From NCBI GenBank assembly GCA_004299235.1, contig SCQL01000026.1, positions 90,240 through 154,239 on the forward strand: DNA of 64,000 nt, given 5' to 3'. The notes below the pieces were generated by a model. It worked only from the letters and a program-made list of their open reading frames with translations. It searched no databases and had not been told where the DNA came from. This document shows positions 53,802 to 63,239 of the stretch, piece by piece. Both the position numbers and the translations under genes were made by a program. How positions within the stretch are numbered: position 1 is the first letter of the stretch; each line of letters opens with the position of its first letter. The stretch comes from a bacterium (GTDB taxonomy: Bacteria; Chloroflexota; Dormibacteria; Dormibacterales; Dormibacteraceae).

Positions 53802-56033
53802 ATGATCGGCCGGGGCGCGCGGCGGCAGGAGGGCGGCGAGAAGGTGGCCGGCTCGACCCGGTTCACGGCCGATCTCGACCTGGCCGGCTTGCTGCACGTC
53901 CAGCTGGTGCTGAGCCAGCTTCCGAGCGCCCGCATTCGAGGCGTCGACACCGGCGCCGCACGCTCGGCGCCAGGAGTCTTCGACATCGTCACCGGCGCCG
54001 ACCTGCCGGAGGTGAAGGCCGCCGGCCCGGACAAGCCGCTGGCCGTCGACCGGGTCTTCTTCGCCGGCCAGCCGGTGGCGGCGGTCATCGCCGGCAGCGA
54101 GGCGGCGGCATGGGATGCGACCGGTCTCATCGAGGTCGATTACGAGTCCTTGCCCGCGGCCATCGATCCCGAGCGGGCGATGGAGGATGGCGCCCCACAG
54201 GTGCTGGACGCGGACGAGGCCGGCTCCGGCGACGCGTCCATGCACGGCGCCGCCACCAGCGCCGAATCGAAGCCGGCGGGACGGCCGCGCAACGTCAGCG
54301 ACGTGGCCTCGTACCGGCGCGGCGACGCGAGCGCGGCGCTCGCGAGCGCCGGTGTCGTCGTCAAGGGGACCTATCGCCTGGCCGGTGTGCACCAGGGGTT
54401 CATGGAGCCGCACGTCTCGGTCGTCCGGCCGGAACCGGACGGCGGGGTCACGATCTGGGCCCCGACCCAGGGACCGTTCTTCGTCCGCGACGAGATCGCC
54501 AAGGCGCTCGACGTTCCGCACCACCGGGTGCGAGTCGTTCCCATGCCGGTCGGGGGCGGGTTCGGCGGCAAGGTGATGCTGCTGGAGACGCTCCTCGCCT
54601 TGCTCGCCCGGCGGACCGGACGCACGCTCCGGCTGGCGCTGACCCGGCAGCAGGAGTTCCTGGTCGGCAGGCCGGCGCCGGCGGCGCGCTTCGACATCGA
54701 GCTGGGCGCCACGCGCGAAGGCGCGCTCGTCGCCCTGCGCGCGCATTACCACTACGACAACGGGGCCACCGGCGGGTGGCACTCAGGCATCACCGGCGCG
54801 TTCTTGGGAGGCACCTATCGCATCCCCAATTTCGACATCACCGGTTACGAGGTGGCCACCAACAAGACGCCGGTCGACGCGTATCGCGCCCCCGGTGGGC
54901 CGCAGGCCTATTTCGCGCTGGAGTCGGCGATGGACGAGCTGGCGATCAGGCTCGACATCGACCCGGTCGAGCTGCGCCTGCGCAACGCTTCCCGCGAAGG
55001 CGACCCGGATGCCGAGGAAAAGCCGTGGCCGCGGATCGCCATGGTCGAATGCCTCGAGGAGGCGCGGCGCCATCCGCTGTATGCGGCGCCCGTCGCCGCC
55101 GGTGAGGGCGTGGGCGTCGCCCTGGGTTCGTGGGGCGGCGCGCGCTCGCCCGCGGCGGCGGGGTGCCGCGTCGAGCCGGACGGCACCGTGTCGGTTCTGG
55201 TCGGGTCGCCGGACGTCAGCGGCTCGTCCACCGGCCTGGCGATGATCGCCGCCGAGGCCTTCGGCGTGCCTGTGGACCAAGTGCGGGTGGAGGTCGGCGA
55301 GACCGGGGTGGCGCCGCCCGGCCCGATGGCGGCCGGCAGCCAGGTCACGTACAGCGTCGGGGGAGCGGTTTACGAGGCGGCGCTCGAGGCCAGGCGCCAG
55401 CTGCTCGAGATCGCGACCGAGGAGCTGGAAGCGGCGCCGGAGGACCTGGACATCGTCGACGGCCGGGTGATGGTGAAGGGCGTGCCGGACCGTTTCGTCG
55501 AGATCACCCGGCTGGTCGAGGTCAGCAACGAGTTCATGGGCCGCCACAAGCCGATCCACGCCGCCGGCCGCTCTGCGGTGCAGACTGCATCTCCGATGTT
55601 CACGGTCCATATCGCTCGCGTTCGGACGGACGCCGAAACCGGCGACTTCCAGCTCACCGGCTATGCGGCGATCCAGGATGTCGGGCGCGCCATCAATCCA
55701 CCCGAGATCGAAGGTCAGATCCACGGCGGCGCGGCACAGTCCTTGGGCCGGGCAATGGGCGAGCAGCTCGTCTACGACGGTGAGGGCCAGCTGCGCACCG
55801 CCAGCTTTCTCGACTACGAGGTGCCGACGGCGGACCAGCTGCCGGACATCGACGTGCGCCTGATCGAGGTGACCTCGCCGGGCGGACCGCTGGGGGCCAA
55901 GGGAGTCGGCGAACCGCCGGCGGTGCCGGGGGCCGCCGCGCTCGCCAACGCGCTGGCGCGAGCCACCGGCATCCGATTGCGAGAGGTCCCCATCGACCGC
56001 TCCGCGCTGGCGAAGGCGACCACGCTCCGCTGA
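53802..56033 (+). CDS. xanthine dehydrogenase-family molybdenum subunit
   Basis: A 743-residue molybdopterin-binding large subunit. Domain 1 spans about 10-110 (KVAGSTRFTADLDLAGLLHV). The cofactor-binding half includes GGGFGGKVMLLE (about 250), YRAPGGPQAYFALE (about 365) and the catalytic glutamate in GAKGVGEPPAVPG near the end. No adjacent FAD or [2Fe-2S] subunit is found, although these enzymes need them. The AYRCSFR motif of form I CO dehydrogenase is absent. ATG 53802 is chosen; a GTG six bases earlier is possible. Substrate unknown (purine, aldehyde or heterocycle). Confidence 0.87.
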   Translation: MIGRGARRQEGGEKVAGSTRFTADLDLAGLLHVQLVLSQLPSARIRGVDTGAARSAPGVFDIVTGADLPEVKAAGPDKPLAVDRVFFAGQPVAAVIAGSEAAAWDATGLIEVDYESLPAAIDPERAMEDGAPQVLDADEAGSGDASMHGAATSAESKPAGRPRNVSDVASYRRGDASAALASAGVVVKGTYRLAGVHQGFMEPHVSVVRPEPDGGVTIWAPTQGPFFVRDEIAKALDVPHHRVRVVPMPVGGGFGGKVMLLETLLALLARRTGRTLRLALTRQQEFLVGRPAPAARFDIELGATREGALVALRAHYHYDNGATGGWHSGITGAFLGGTYRIPNFDITGYEVATNKTPVDAYRAPGGPQAYFALESAMDELAIRLDIDPVELRLRNASREGDPDAEEKPWPRIAMVECLEEARRHPLYAAPVAAGEGVGVALGSWGGARSPAAAGCRVEPDGTVSVLVGSPDVSGSSTGLAMIAAEAFGVPVDQVRVEVGETGVAPPGPMAAGSQVTYSVGGAVYEAALEARRQLLEIATEELEAAPEDLDIVDGRVMVKGVPDRFVEITRLVEVSNEFMGRHKPIHAAGRSAVQTASPMFTVHIARVRTDAETGDFQLTGYAAIQDVGRAINPPEIEGQIHGGAAQSLGRAMGEQLVYDGEGQLRTASFLDYEVPTADQLPDIDVRLIEVTSPGGPLGAKGVGEPPAVPGAAALANALARATGIRLREVPIDRSALAKATTLR

Positions 56034-56047
56034 TCGTGGGTGAGCGC

Positions 56048-57562
56048 ATGGACGCCAAGCGCGGCTCGTCGCTGCGCGCATACGTGGCGCGCACTCTGCC
56101 CGACTACTCGCCCATCCTCGTGAGCAACCGGGCGCCGCATGAGCCCAAGCCGGAAGGTGGATTCAGGCGCGGCGCCGGCGGGGTGATCACAGGACTGCTC
56201 ACGCTGGCCGAGGCGATCGGCGCCGACTGGGTGGCGTGCGCGCGCAACCAGGCCGAGCGTGAGCTTGCCTCCCGGCAGGGCGGCGCGTTCACCGTCCCGC
56301 TGCTGCATTCCACCGGCCGCCTGCACTACGCGATGCCGACCCAGGCGCAGTACGACATGTACTACTCGGTGATCGCCAATCCGGTGCTGTGGTTTATCCA
56401 GCACTACCTGTGGGACCTCGGCAACGAGCCCGTCATCGACGAGCGCATCCACCAGGCCTGGACGGACGGCTACGTCGAGGTCAACCGGCAGATGGCGGCC
56501 AAGGTGGTCGAGGTCGCCCGCGCGGCGCCGTCACGGCCGCTGGTCCTCGTCCACGACTACCAGCTCTATCTGGTGCCGCGACTGGTGAGGGAGAGCCTCC
56601 CGTCGGCGCTCATCCAGCACTTCGTGCACGTGCCTTGGCCGACCCCCCAGTACTGGAAGGTGCTGCCGAAGCAGATGCGCGACGCCATTCTCGACGGCAT
56701 CCTCGGCAGCGACATCGTCGCCTTCCAGTCCAGCCTTGACGTGCGCAACTTTCTTATCACCTGTGAGGCGAACGCCGGCCTGCAGGTCGACGAGCACGAG
56801 CGCGCGGTGCTCACCGGCGGCCGGGTGATCTACGCCCGCCACTACCCGATCTCGATCGACGTTCAGTCGACCACCCGGCTGGCCGCCTCGCGCGGGGTCA
56901 AGCGCCAGGAGCAAGAGCTGGCCTCGTGGCGGCCGCCGCGCCTCATCGTGCGCGTCGACCGCACGGATCCGTCCAAGAACATCGTTCGCGGATTCATCGC
57001 GTACGAGAAGCTCCTGCGCTATCACCCGGAGCTGCGCGGCGAGGTTCAGTTTTGGGCCTTCCTGCAGCCATCGCGGCAGGACGTCGCGGTCTACAGCCGC
57101 TATCTGCGGCAGATCCGGCAGGCGGCGGGGCGCATCAACGGTGAATTCGGTACGGAGGAGTGGACGCCGGTCCGCCTCGAGATCGGTGAGAGCGAGCGCA
57201 AGGCCATCGCCGCCATGAAGAACTTCGACGTGCTGCTGGTCAACCCCGTTTACGACGGGCTGAACCTGGTGGTCAAGGAGGGCGCCCTCGTCAACCACTC
57301 AGACGGCGTGATCGTGCTTTCCGAGAACGCCGGCGCGCATGAGGAGCTGCGCGGGCACGTGCTTTCGATCAACCCGTTCGACGTCGAGGCCACCGCCGCC
57401 GCGATGTTCGCCGGGCTGACGATGGCCCAGGAGGACCGGCATCGGCTGAACGAAGAGGCGCGAGAGGTCGTGCGCACCAACGACATCGCGAGGTGGATCA
57501 GCGGCCAGGTGCAGGACCTGCGGGACCTGGTGTCGCGGCCCAGTCCGCTATCAGGTTCATGA
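56048..57562 (+). CDS. otsA: alpha,alpha-trehalose-6-phosphate synthase
   Basis: A 504-residue GT20 enzyme joining glucose from a nucleotide sugar to glucose-6-phosphate. It has VSNRAPHEP, GAGGVITGL (about 45), VHDYQLYLVP, HVPWPTP, the RVDRTDPSKN sugar-nucleotide motif and the C-terminal NPVYDGLNLVVKEG with ENAGAHEEL. The distance of 14 bases from the molybdenum subunit suggests co-transcription. A GTG at 56036 is an alternative start, but GGTGAG favours ATG 56048. It meets otsB tail to tail, the 3' ends overlapping by 65 bases. Confidence 0.93.
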   Translation: MDAKRGSSLRAYVARTLPDYSPILVSNRAPHEPKPEGGFRRGAGGVITGLLTLAEAIGADWVACARNQAERELASRQGGAFTVPLLHSTGRLHYAMPTQAQYDMYYSVIANPVLWFIQHYLWDLGNEPVIDERIHQAWTDGYVEVNRQMAAKVVEVARAAPSRPLVLVHDYQLYLVPRLVRESLPSALIQHFVHVPWPTPQYWKVLPKQMRDAILDGILGSDIVAFQSSLDVRNFLITCEANAGLQVDEHERAVLTGGRVIYARHYPISIDVQSTTRLAASRGVKRQEQELASWRPPRLIVRVDRTDPSKNIVRGFIAYEKLLRYHPELRGEVQFWAFLQPSRQDVAVYSRYLRQIRQAAGRINGEFGTEEWTPVRLEIGESERKAIAAMKNFDVLLVNPVYDGLNLVVKEGALVNHSDGVIVLSENAGAHEELRGHVLSINPFDVEATAAAMFAGLTMAQEDRHRLNEEAREVVRTNDIARWISGQVQDLRDLVSRPSPLSGS

Positions 57563-58289
57563 GGGCGGCCACTTCCTCGGGGCCTGAGACGACCAGGTCG
57601 CAGCGATCGAACAGGCCGGGCGGGGCTTCGGCCGAATCCACCCCGACACACATGTGAGGGATGGCGAGCCGGCCGGCCACCTCGAACAGCGAGCGGTCGT
57701 TCTCGTCATCGCCGAAGCAAACCACGCCGCCGGGGTTCATTTCCGCCAGCAGAGCCGTGAGCGTGCTGCCCTTGCCGGCTTCGGGCAAGTGGACCTCGAG
57801 CACTTTGCGCCCGATCGCCGCCGCGAGGCGGGTTGAAGCCAGCAGCGGGCGCATCACCCCCAGCACCTCGTCCCCGCCCCGGTCGGTGTTGCGGAAATGC
57901 ACGGCGCTGCTGGCGGGCTTGATCTCGAGCCACGCCCCCGGGATTGCGGCCAGGAGACTCGCCGCCTCGGCGTTGAACCGCGCCAGCGCGCGCTTTTGAG
58001 CCGGCCGCGGCAGGGCGCGGCCGCTGTCGCCGATCAGCCGCAATCCAGGAACCGGCACAAGCCCCTCGAGCTCGGCAGGCGCGCGGCTGCTGAGGACGAT
58101 GACTTTGCCGATCCGCCGCACGAGGCGGCCAAGGGCGTTCAACGCCGCCGGCAAAGCCACCGCACGGGCTGGATCGGGCACGATCTCGGCGAGCGTGCCG
58201 TCGAAGTCCGTCACCATCACGAGCTCGTGCGGCGAGATCGCCGAGACTGGAGAGTCGCGCCAGCCGTCTGCGATCGCCCCGGTCCTCAC
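57498..58289 (-). CDS. otsB: trehalose-6-phosphate phosphatase
   Basis: A HAD-superfamily phosphatase of about 263 residues. Nucleophile and acid are Asp28 and Asp30 (VMVTDFDGTLAE); motif II is VIVLSSRAP; motif III/IV is GKGSTLTALL and VCFGDDENDRSLF. It converts trehalose-6-phosphate made by OtsA to trehalose. The start is uncertain; GTG 58289 gives a normal N-terminus. It is convergent with otsA rather than in an operon, with the coding ends overlapping, and lies 50 bases downstream of the aidB-type gene. Confidence 0.88.
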   Translation of the reverse strand: MRTGAIADGWRDSPVSAISPHELVMVTDFDGTLAEIVPDPARAVALPAALNALGRLVRRIGKVIVLSSRAPAELEGLVPVPGLRLIGDSGRALPRPAQKRALARFNAEAASLLAAIPGAWLEIKPASSAVHFRNTDRGGDEVLGVMRPLLASTRLAAAIGRKVLEVHLPEAGKGSTLTALLAEMNPGGVVCFGDDENDRSLFEVAGRLAIPHMCVGVDSAEAPPGLFDRCDLVVSGPEEVAALMNLIADWAATPGPAGPAPGR

Positions 58290-58339
58290 CAGGACGATGT
58301 AACGGGAAACGAGCCTCCCGCCGCTGTGCGCACGATCAC

Positions 58340-59977
58340 TCAAGCGATCGGCGGCCGGTGGCGCTGGACGATCCCGGCGAGCTGCGAACCGGGCCGCAGA
58401 GTGCCCAATGTACGGCCCCAATCACCCCCCAGGCGCGAGGCGCAGAAGGTCTCAGCGACCGCGGGGTCGCCGTGGCGCAGCAGCAGCGAGGCCTGGAGCA
58501 CGAGGGCCATGAGCTCGACGATTCGGCGGGCGCGAGCCTCGGCCTCCGCTGCGTTCGACAGGTCGCGTTTCAGGTCGTCCACCGATCGGTCGAATCTGGC
58601 GTCAGAGCCGCGCGCGGTTTCGACCTCGGCGAGGAAGGCTGAGAGTGAATCCGCTTCCCGCGTCATGGCGCGCAACACGTCCAGCGCGTTCACGTTGCCG
58701 GATCCCTCCCAGATCGAGTTGAGCGGGGACTCGCGGTAGAGGCGCGGCATGATCGACTCTTCGACGTAGCCGTTGCCGCCAAGGCATTCGAGCGCTTCGG
58801 CGACGACCGCGACGGCGCGCTTGCAGGTCCAGTACTTGGCGACCGGCAGCGCCAGGCGCCTGAAGCGCGCCTCCGCGGAATCCGAGGCCCGGTCGAAGGC
58901 GCCGGCGAGCCGCATCATCAGGATGGTGGCCGCCTCGGATTCCACGGCGAGGTCGGCAAGCACGTTGACCATCAACGGCTGCTCGCTCAGCAGCCGTCCG
59001 AATGCCCGGCGGTGGGCGGAGTGATGTGTGGCCTGGGCCACCGCCTGTCGCATCAGCGCCGCCGAGCCGATGACGCAGTCGAGGCGCGTGTGGTTGACCA
59101 TGTCGATGATCGTCCTCACCCCTCTCCCCTCTTCGCCGACCATCACCGCCCAGGCGCCGTCGAGCTCGATCTCCGCTGACGCGTTGGAGCGGTTGCCGAG
59201 CTTGTCCTTCAACCGCTGGATGTGCAAGCGATTGCGGCTGCCGTCGGCCAGGACGCGCGGGAGCATGAAGCACGACAGCCCGCCCGGAGCCTGGGCCAGG
59301 ATCAGAAATCCGTCGCACATAGGCGCCGAGCAGAACCACTTGTGGCCGGTGATGACGTGCTCGGCGCCAGGGCCTCCCGATGCGACGGGGACGGCGCGCG
59401 TCGTGTTGGCGCGAACGTCGGAACCGCCCTGCCTCTCGGTCATGGCCATGCCGAAGAGCGCGCCTCGCTTGGTGGCGGCGGGCCTCAGGCCGGGGTCGTA
59501 GTCGAGCGTGGTGAGGAGCGGTTCCCACTGGGCCGCAAGCTCCGGCTGGTGGCGCAGCGCCGGCACGGCGGCGTAGGTCATCGACACGGGACACCCGTGG
59601 CCGCCTTCGACCTGCGACCAGATGTAGAAGGCGGCGGCGCGAGCCGCATGCGCGCCGGGCCGAGGCTCGCGCCACGGCAGCGCATGCAGCCCGTGCCCGA
59701 TGGCGACCTCCAACAATCGATGCCAGGAGGGATGGCACTCCACCTCATCGATCCGATCGCCGAACCTGTCGTGGGTGCGCAGCTTCGGCGGGTTCTCGTT
59801 GGCCTGGAAACCCCAGTCGATGGCCGCCTGGGTCCCCGCCAGCCGGCCCAGGTCGAAGACGAGGTCGTGCGCCCAGGCGGCGCCCTCGCGCTCGAGGCCC
59901 TCGCGCAGCGGAGCGTCGGCGGCGAGGAGGTTGTAGCCGACGAGCGGCGGCGGCTGGTTCGAGCTACTCTCGCGCAA
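58340..59977 (-). CDS. aidB: acyl-CoA dehydrogenase of the AidB type
   Basis: A 545-residue flavoprotein, close in length to E. coli AidB (541). Signatures are FGMAMTERQGGSDVRANTTRA, GHKWFCSAPMCDGFLILAQ and the C-terminal LECLGGNGYVEESIMPRLYR with IWEGSGNVNALDVLRA. AidB binds DNA and FAD and protects against alkylating damage, though some relatives are ordinary dehydrogenases. A TTG start inside the end of the LLM oxidoreductase gene (14-base overlap) is the best available and implies coupling. Confidence 0.88.
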   Translation of the reverse strand: MRESSSNQPPPLVGYNLLAADAPLREGLEREGAAWAHDLVFDLGRLAGTQAAIDWGFQANENPPKLRTHDRFGDRIDEVECHPSWHRLLEVAIGHGLHALPWREPRPGAHAARAAAFYIWSQVEGGHGCPVSMTYAAVPALRHQPELAAQWEPLLTTLDYDPGLRPAATKRGALFGMAMTERQGGSDVRANTTRAVPVASGGPGAEHVITGHKWFCSAPMCDGFLILAQAPGGLSCFMLPRVLADGSRNRLHIQRLKDKLGNRSNASAEIELDGAWAVMVGEEGRGVRTIIDMVNHTRLDCVIGSAALMRQAVAQATHHSAHRRAFGRLLSEQPLMVNVLADLAVESEAATILMMRLAGAFDRASDSAEARFRRLALPVAKYWTCKRAVAVVAEALECLGGNGYVEESIMPRLYRESPLNSIWEGSGNVNALDVLRAMTREADSLSAFLAEVETARGSDARFDRSVDDLKRDLSNAAEAEARARRIVELMALVLQASLLLRHGDPAVAETFCASRLGGDWGRTLGTLRPGSQLAGIVQRHRPPIA

Positions 59978-61001
59978 GCTCCGCCACCAGTCGTAACTGC
60001 TCCTTCCGTTCTTCGTTGTCGATGGCCATCGGAGAGACGATCAGCGTATCGATGCCCACGTCGCGGAAGGCTCGGAGCCTTTCCTTCGCCCTCTGCCTCG
60101 AGCCCGCGATGCTCACGGCGTCGATGAGGTCGTCGGGCAGCGCCAGCATCGCCTCGCTCTTCCGGCCCGCCAGGTACAGCTCCTGCACCTCCCGCGCCGC
60201 CCGTTCGAATCCATAGGCGGAAACCAGGCGGTTGTAGAAGTTCTGCTCCCTCGAGCCCATGCCGCCGATGTAAAGAGCGAGCACCGGCCGGATGGCGTTG
60301 CGGGCCGCCTCCGCATCGTCGCTGATCATCACGTTGACGGTCGGACAGATCCTGAAATCCGCGAGCGACCGTCCGTCTCGAGCCGCGCCCTCCTCGAGCG
60401 GGGCTCGGAGGGAGGCAGCGTGCTCGGGCGAGAAGAACACCGGCAGCCAGCCGTCCGCGATCTCGCCGGCGAGCGCCACGTTCTTGGGCCCGAGCACAGC
60501 CAGGTAAATCGGGATTCGCTGCTGCACCGGCCGGATGGTCAGCTTGAGCACCTTGCCCGGACCGTCCGGGAGCGGAAGCTCGATGGTCTCGCCGTGGAAC
60601 TCGACCTTCTGGTGCGCGAGGGCCATGCGGACCACGGCCACGTATTCACGAGTGCGCTGGAGCTGCCTGGCGAACCTGACGCCGTGCCACCCCTCCGACA
60701 CCTGCGGGCCGGACGTGCCCAGGCCGAGCAGGAAGCGGCCGCCTGAGAGCTGGTCGATGGTGGCGGCGGTCATCGCGGTCATCGCGGCGCTTCGCGCCGG
60801 GATCTGGAAGATGCCGGAGCCGAGCTTGATGCGGCTCGTGCCGGCCGCCAGCCACGCGAGGACGGTGGCGGCGTCGGAGCCGTACGCCTCCGCCGTCCAG
60901 ACGGAGTCGTAACCGAGCTCCTCGGCGGTCTGAGCCACCTCGAGCTGATGCGCCGCGGTCAGCCCGAACCCCCAATAACCGACGCTGACCCCGAGCTTCA
61001 C
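59964..61001 (-). CDS. LLM-class F420-dependent oxidoreductase
   Basis: A 345-residue TIM-barrel flavin/F420 enzyme. It opens MKLGVSVGYWG, with ELGYDSVWTAEAYGSDAATVLAW, IDQLSGGRFLLGLGTSGPQV (about 84-103) and RTREYVAVVRMAL, all typical of the actinobacterial LLM group. Coenzyme F420 rather than FMN is inferred from similarity. It is coupled to aidB. Substrate unknown. Confidence 0.9.
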   Translation of the reverse strand: MKLGVSVGYWGFGLTAAHQLEVAQTAEELGYDSVWTAEAYGSDAATVLAWLAAGTSRIKLGSGIFQIPARSAAMTAMTAATIDQLSGGRFLLGLGTSGPQVSEGWHGVRFARQLQRTREYVAVVRMALAHQKVEFHGETIELPLPDGPGKVLKLTIRPVQQRIPIYLAVLGPKNVALAGEIADGWLPVFFSPEHAASLRAPLEEGAARDGRSLADFRICPTVNVMISDDAEAARNAIRPVLALYIGGMGSREQNFYNRLVSAYGFERAAREVQELYLAGRKSEAMLALPDDLIDAVSIAGSRQRAKERLRAFRDVGIDTLIVSPMAIDNEERKEQLRLVAELARE

Positions 61002-61017
61002 AGCCCGATTGTCGGCC

Positions 61018-62370
61018 TTATCTGCCGCTGGTCAGCAGGTACAGGAGGAAAACGTTGAGGGTCACGATGATCGTCACCACCGCCGTGGCTATGGCTGTCG
61101 TCGCCGGTCGGTTGACCAGAGTGCCCATGAGCCGGCGGTCGCGGCAGAACAGCAGCAGCGGGATGAGGGCGAACGGGATGCCGAACGACAGGACGACCTG
61201 GCTGAGCACCAGAGCCCGCGACGGATCAAGCCCGATGGCGATGACGATCAGCGCCGGCGCCATCGTGAGCGCACGCCGCAGGAACAGTGGAATCCGGCGG
61301 TGGATGAACCCCTGCATGACCACCTGCCCGGCGAGCGTGCCGACAGACGACGAGGACAGGCCGCTGGCCAGCAGCCCGAGTCCGAAAAAGATGTCCGCGC
61401 CGTGGCCGAGCGTTACGCCCAGGGCCGCGAAGGCCTGATCGAGGCTCTGGAGCGGGCCGATGTTGCGCCCGTGGAAGGCGGCGGCGGCGATGGTGAGCAT
61501 GGCGATGTTGACCAGGCCGGCGACGCCCATCGCGATCACCACATCCCATCTCTCGAAGGCGAAGATCTTTCGCTGCTCCGCCTCCGAAGCGCCGACCACC
61601 CGCCGCTGCGTCAACGCCGAGTGCAGATAGATGACGTGAGGCATCACCGTGGCGCCGAGGATCCCCGCCCCCAGCAGAACGCTTTCGGTGCCGTCGAACC
61701 GGGGTGTCAACAGCCCGGCCGCGACTCCGCCGAGCGAAGGCCGGGCGAGAACCACCTCGAACGCGAAAGCGGCGACGATGACCCCGACGAGGGCGGTGAT
61801 GACGGCCTCGAAGCCGCGGAATCCGCGCGATTGGACGGCGAGGAGGCCGAACGCGGCGAAGGCGGTGATGACGCCGGCGAACAGGAGGGGGACGCCCGGA
61901 AAGAGCAGGTGGATCCCGATCGCGGCGCCGATGAACTCCGCCAGGTCCGTGGCCATGGCGATGACCTCGGCCTGAACCCAGAGGCCGAACACGGCTGAAC
62001 GGGGAAACTTCTGGCGGCAGACCTCGGCGAGGTTGAGCCCGGTCGCGATGCCGAGCTTGGCGCTCATCGACTGGACGAGCATCGCCATGAGGTTGGCCGC
62101 GAGCACGACCCAGAGCAGCATGTAGCCGTACTGCGCGCCGCCGGAGATGTTGGTGGCGAAGTTGCCCGGATCGACGTAAGCGACCGCGGCGACGAATGCC
62201 GGTCCCAGAAACGGGGCCAGCGCCCGCAGGCCGCGCGTCTCGCCATTGATGGCTCTTTCCGCCGCACGGAGGACTCGCTCCTCGCCCGGCAGCGCGACGA
62301 CCGCCGCTTCGACCGGCGGCTTGCCGGGCGGCTCGCTGATGGTTACGGGCTTTTCTGCCTTAACGGCCAA
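61018..62370 (-). CDS. mntH: NRAMP-family Mn(II)/divalent metal importer
   Basis: A 450-residue proton-coupled importer with about 11 membrane segments. The metal site residues are Asp67 and Asn70 (VDPGNFATN, segment 1) and the methionine of GATVMPHVIYLHSAL (segment 6). The N-terminal 45 residues are a polar extension. The TTG start at 62370 lies within the last bases of mntR, so the pair forms an operon under the same operators. Confidence 0.93.
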   Translation of the reverse strand: MAVKAEKPVTISEPPGKPPVEAAVVALPGEERVLRAAERAINGETRGLRALAPFLGPAFVAAVAYVDPGNFATNISGGAQYGYMLLWVVLAANLMAMLVQSMSAKLGIATGLNLAEVCRQKFPRSAVFGLWVQAEVIAMATDLAEFIGAAIGIHLLFPGVPLLFAGVITAFAAFGLLAVQSRGFRGFEAVITALVGVIVAAFAFEVVLARPSLGGVAAGLLTPRFDGTESVLLGAGILGATVMPHVIYLHSALTQRRVVGASEAEQRKIFAFERWDVVIAMGVAGLVNIAMLTIAAAAFHGRNIGPLQSLDQAFAALGVTLGHGADIFFGLGLLASGLSSSSVGTLAGQVVMQGFIHRRIPLFLRRALTMAPALIVIAIGLDPSRALVLSQVVLSFGIPFALIPLLLFCRDRRLMGTLVNRPATTAIATAVVTIIVTLNVFLLYLLTSGR

Positions 62371-63055
62371 GGTCGCGCCGGCCCTCGACGAAGACGGCTT
62401 TCGCCAGGCCGAGCGGGACGTTCGCCCGCCGGCCTTTGAGGCGCACCTCGATCGGACCCTCGAACTCGCTGGCCGCCAGCACCTCGACCCCGGCGCCGGG
62501 GGTCAGGCCGCGGCGTTCCAGCTCGCGCAGCTTGACGGGGTCGTCGTCGGAGACGCCTTGCACGACCACCTTCTCACCGCCGTGGCATTCGCTGAGAGGG
62601 CGGTCGCTGAGGGATCGGACCTTGCCTCCCAGGGTCGGGATGGCGTGGCCGTGGGGGTCCAGCTCAGGGCGGCCGAGCAGCTCGAAGATCCGCTGCTCCA
62701 TGCGCTCCGAGATGACGTGCTCCAGCCGCTCGGCCTCGTCGTGGACCTCATCCCAGCTGTAGCCGAGCACCTGGACGAGGAACATCTCGAGCAGGCGATG
62801 GTGGCGGACGAGCTCGAGGGCGACCTTGCGGCCCTCACGGGTCAGCTGCTGGCCGCGGTAGCGGTCGTGCTCGACCAGGCCCTGCGCCGTGAGGCGGGTC
62901 ACCATCTCGCTCACGCTGGGCGAGGAGATACCGAGGCGCTGGGCGAGGTCGCGGGTCGGCACCGGCCTCTGGTCGCCGTGGAGGTGATAAAGGGCTTTGA
63001 GGTAGTCCTCCTGGGCACGCGTGAAGGCGCTGCGGCGCTCGATCTGCTCGACCAC
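62360..63055 (-). CDS. mntR: DtxR/MntR-family metal-dependent repressor
   Basis: A 231-residue regulator: a winged helix (RDLAQRLGISSPSVSEMVTRLT, about 35-56), a dimerisation and metal-binding domain (VRHHRLLEMFLVQVLGYSWDEVHDEAERLEH, about 84-114) and a C-terminal FeoA/SH3-like domain (about 155-225). The third domain makes it more like DtxR/IdeR than the short MntR. Its direct linkage to mntH suggests it senses Mn(II), although iron is possible. GTG start. Two operator-like elements lie 37-68 bases upstream. Confidence 0.9.
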   Translation of the reverse strand: MVEQIERRSAFTRAQEDYLKALYHLHGDQRPVPTRDLAQRLGISSPSVSEMVTRLTAQGLVEHDRYRGQQLTREGRKVALELVRHHRLLEMFLVQVLGYSWDEVHDEAERLEHVISERMEQRIFELLGRPELDPHGHAIPTLGGKVRSLSDRPLSECHGGEKVVVQGVSDDDPVKLRELERRGLTPGAGVEVLAASEFEGPIEVRLKGRRANVPLGLAKAVFVEGRRDLGR

Positions 63056-63091
63056 CGGACCTAGGGCTCCCTAATTTCCATCACTGGCATG

Positions 63092-63109
63092 CCTATCTTA
63101 GAAGATAGG
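63092..63109. promoter_or_regulatory. palindromic operator upstream of mntR
   Basis: CCTATCTTAGAAGATAGG is a perfect 18-base palindrome, 37 bases before the mntR start, overlapping the adjacent DtxR-type box. It is a likely second binding site or promoter-proximal operator. Confidence 0.65.
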
Positions 63110-63123
63110 ATAGCCTAACTTTA
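63105..63123. promoter_or_regulatory. DtxR/IdeR-type box upstream of mntR
   Basis: ATAGGATAGCCTAACTTTA matches 15 of 19 positions of the DtxR/IdeR consensus TTAGGTTAGCCTAACCTAA, including the AGCCTAAC core. It should bind the metal-loaded repressor and control the mntR-mntH operon. Confidence 0.75.
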
Positions 63124-63239
63124 CCGAGCGTGTCATGGAGTGACTGCGGCTCCAGACGGGAAGAGCGGATCCCCCCTGCCGATGCGCCCGCCGGAGTGGC
63201 GGGCGGACCTCCCCGCGACTTGGGAGGTGACCTACCTGA

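Noticed and set aside
54783..56081. 432-codon minus-strand frame opposite the molybdenum subunit
   Set aside because: Shadow frame; the plus strand has all conserved cofactor motifs.
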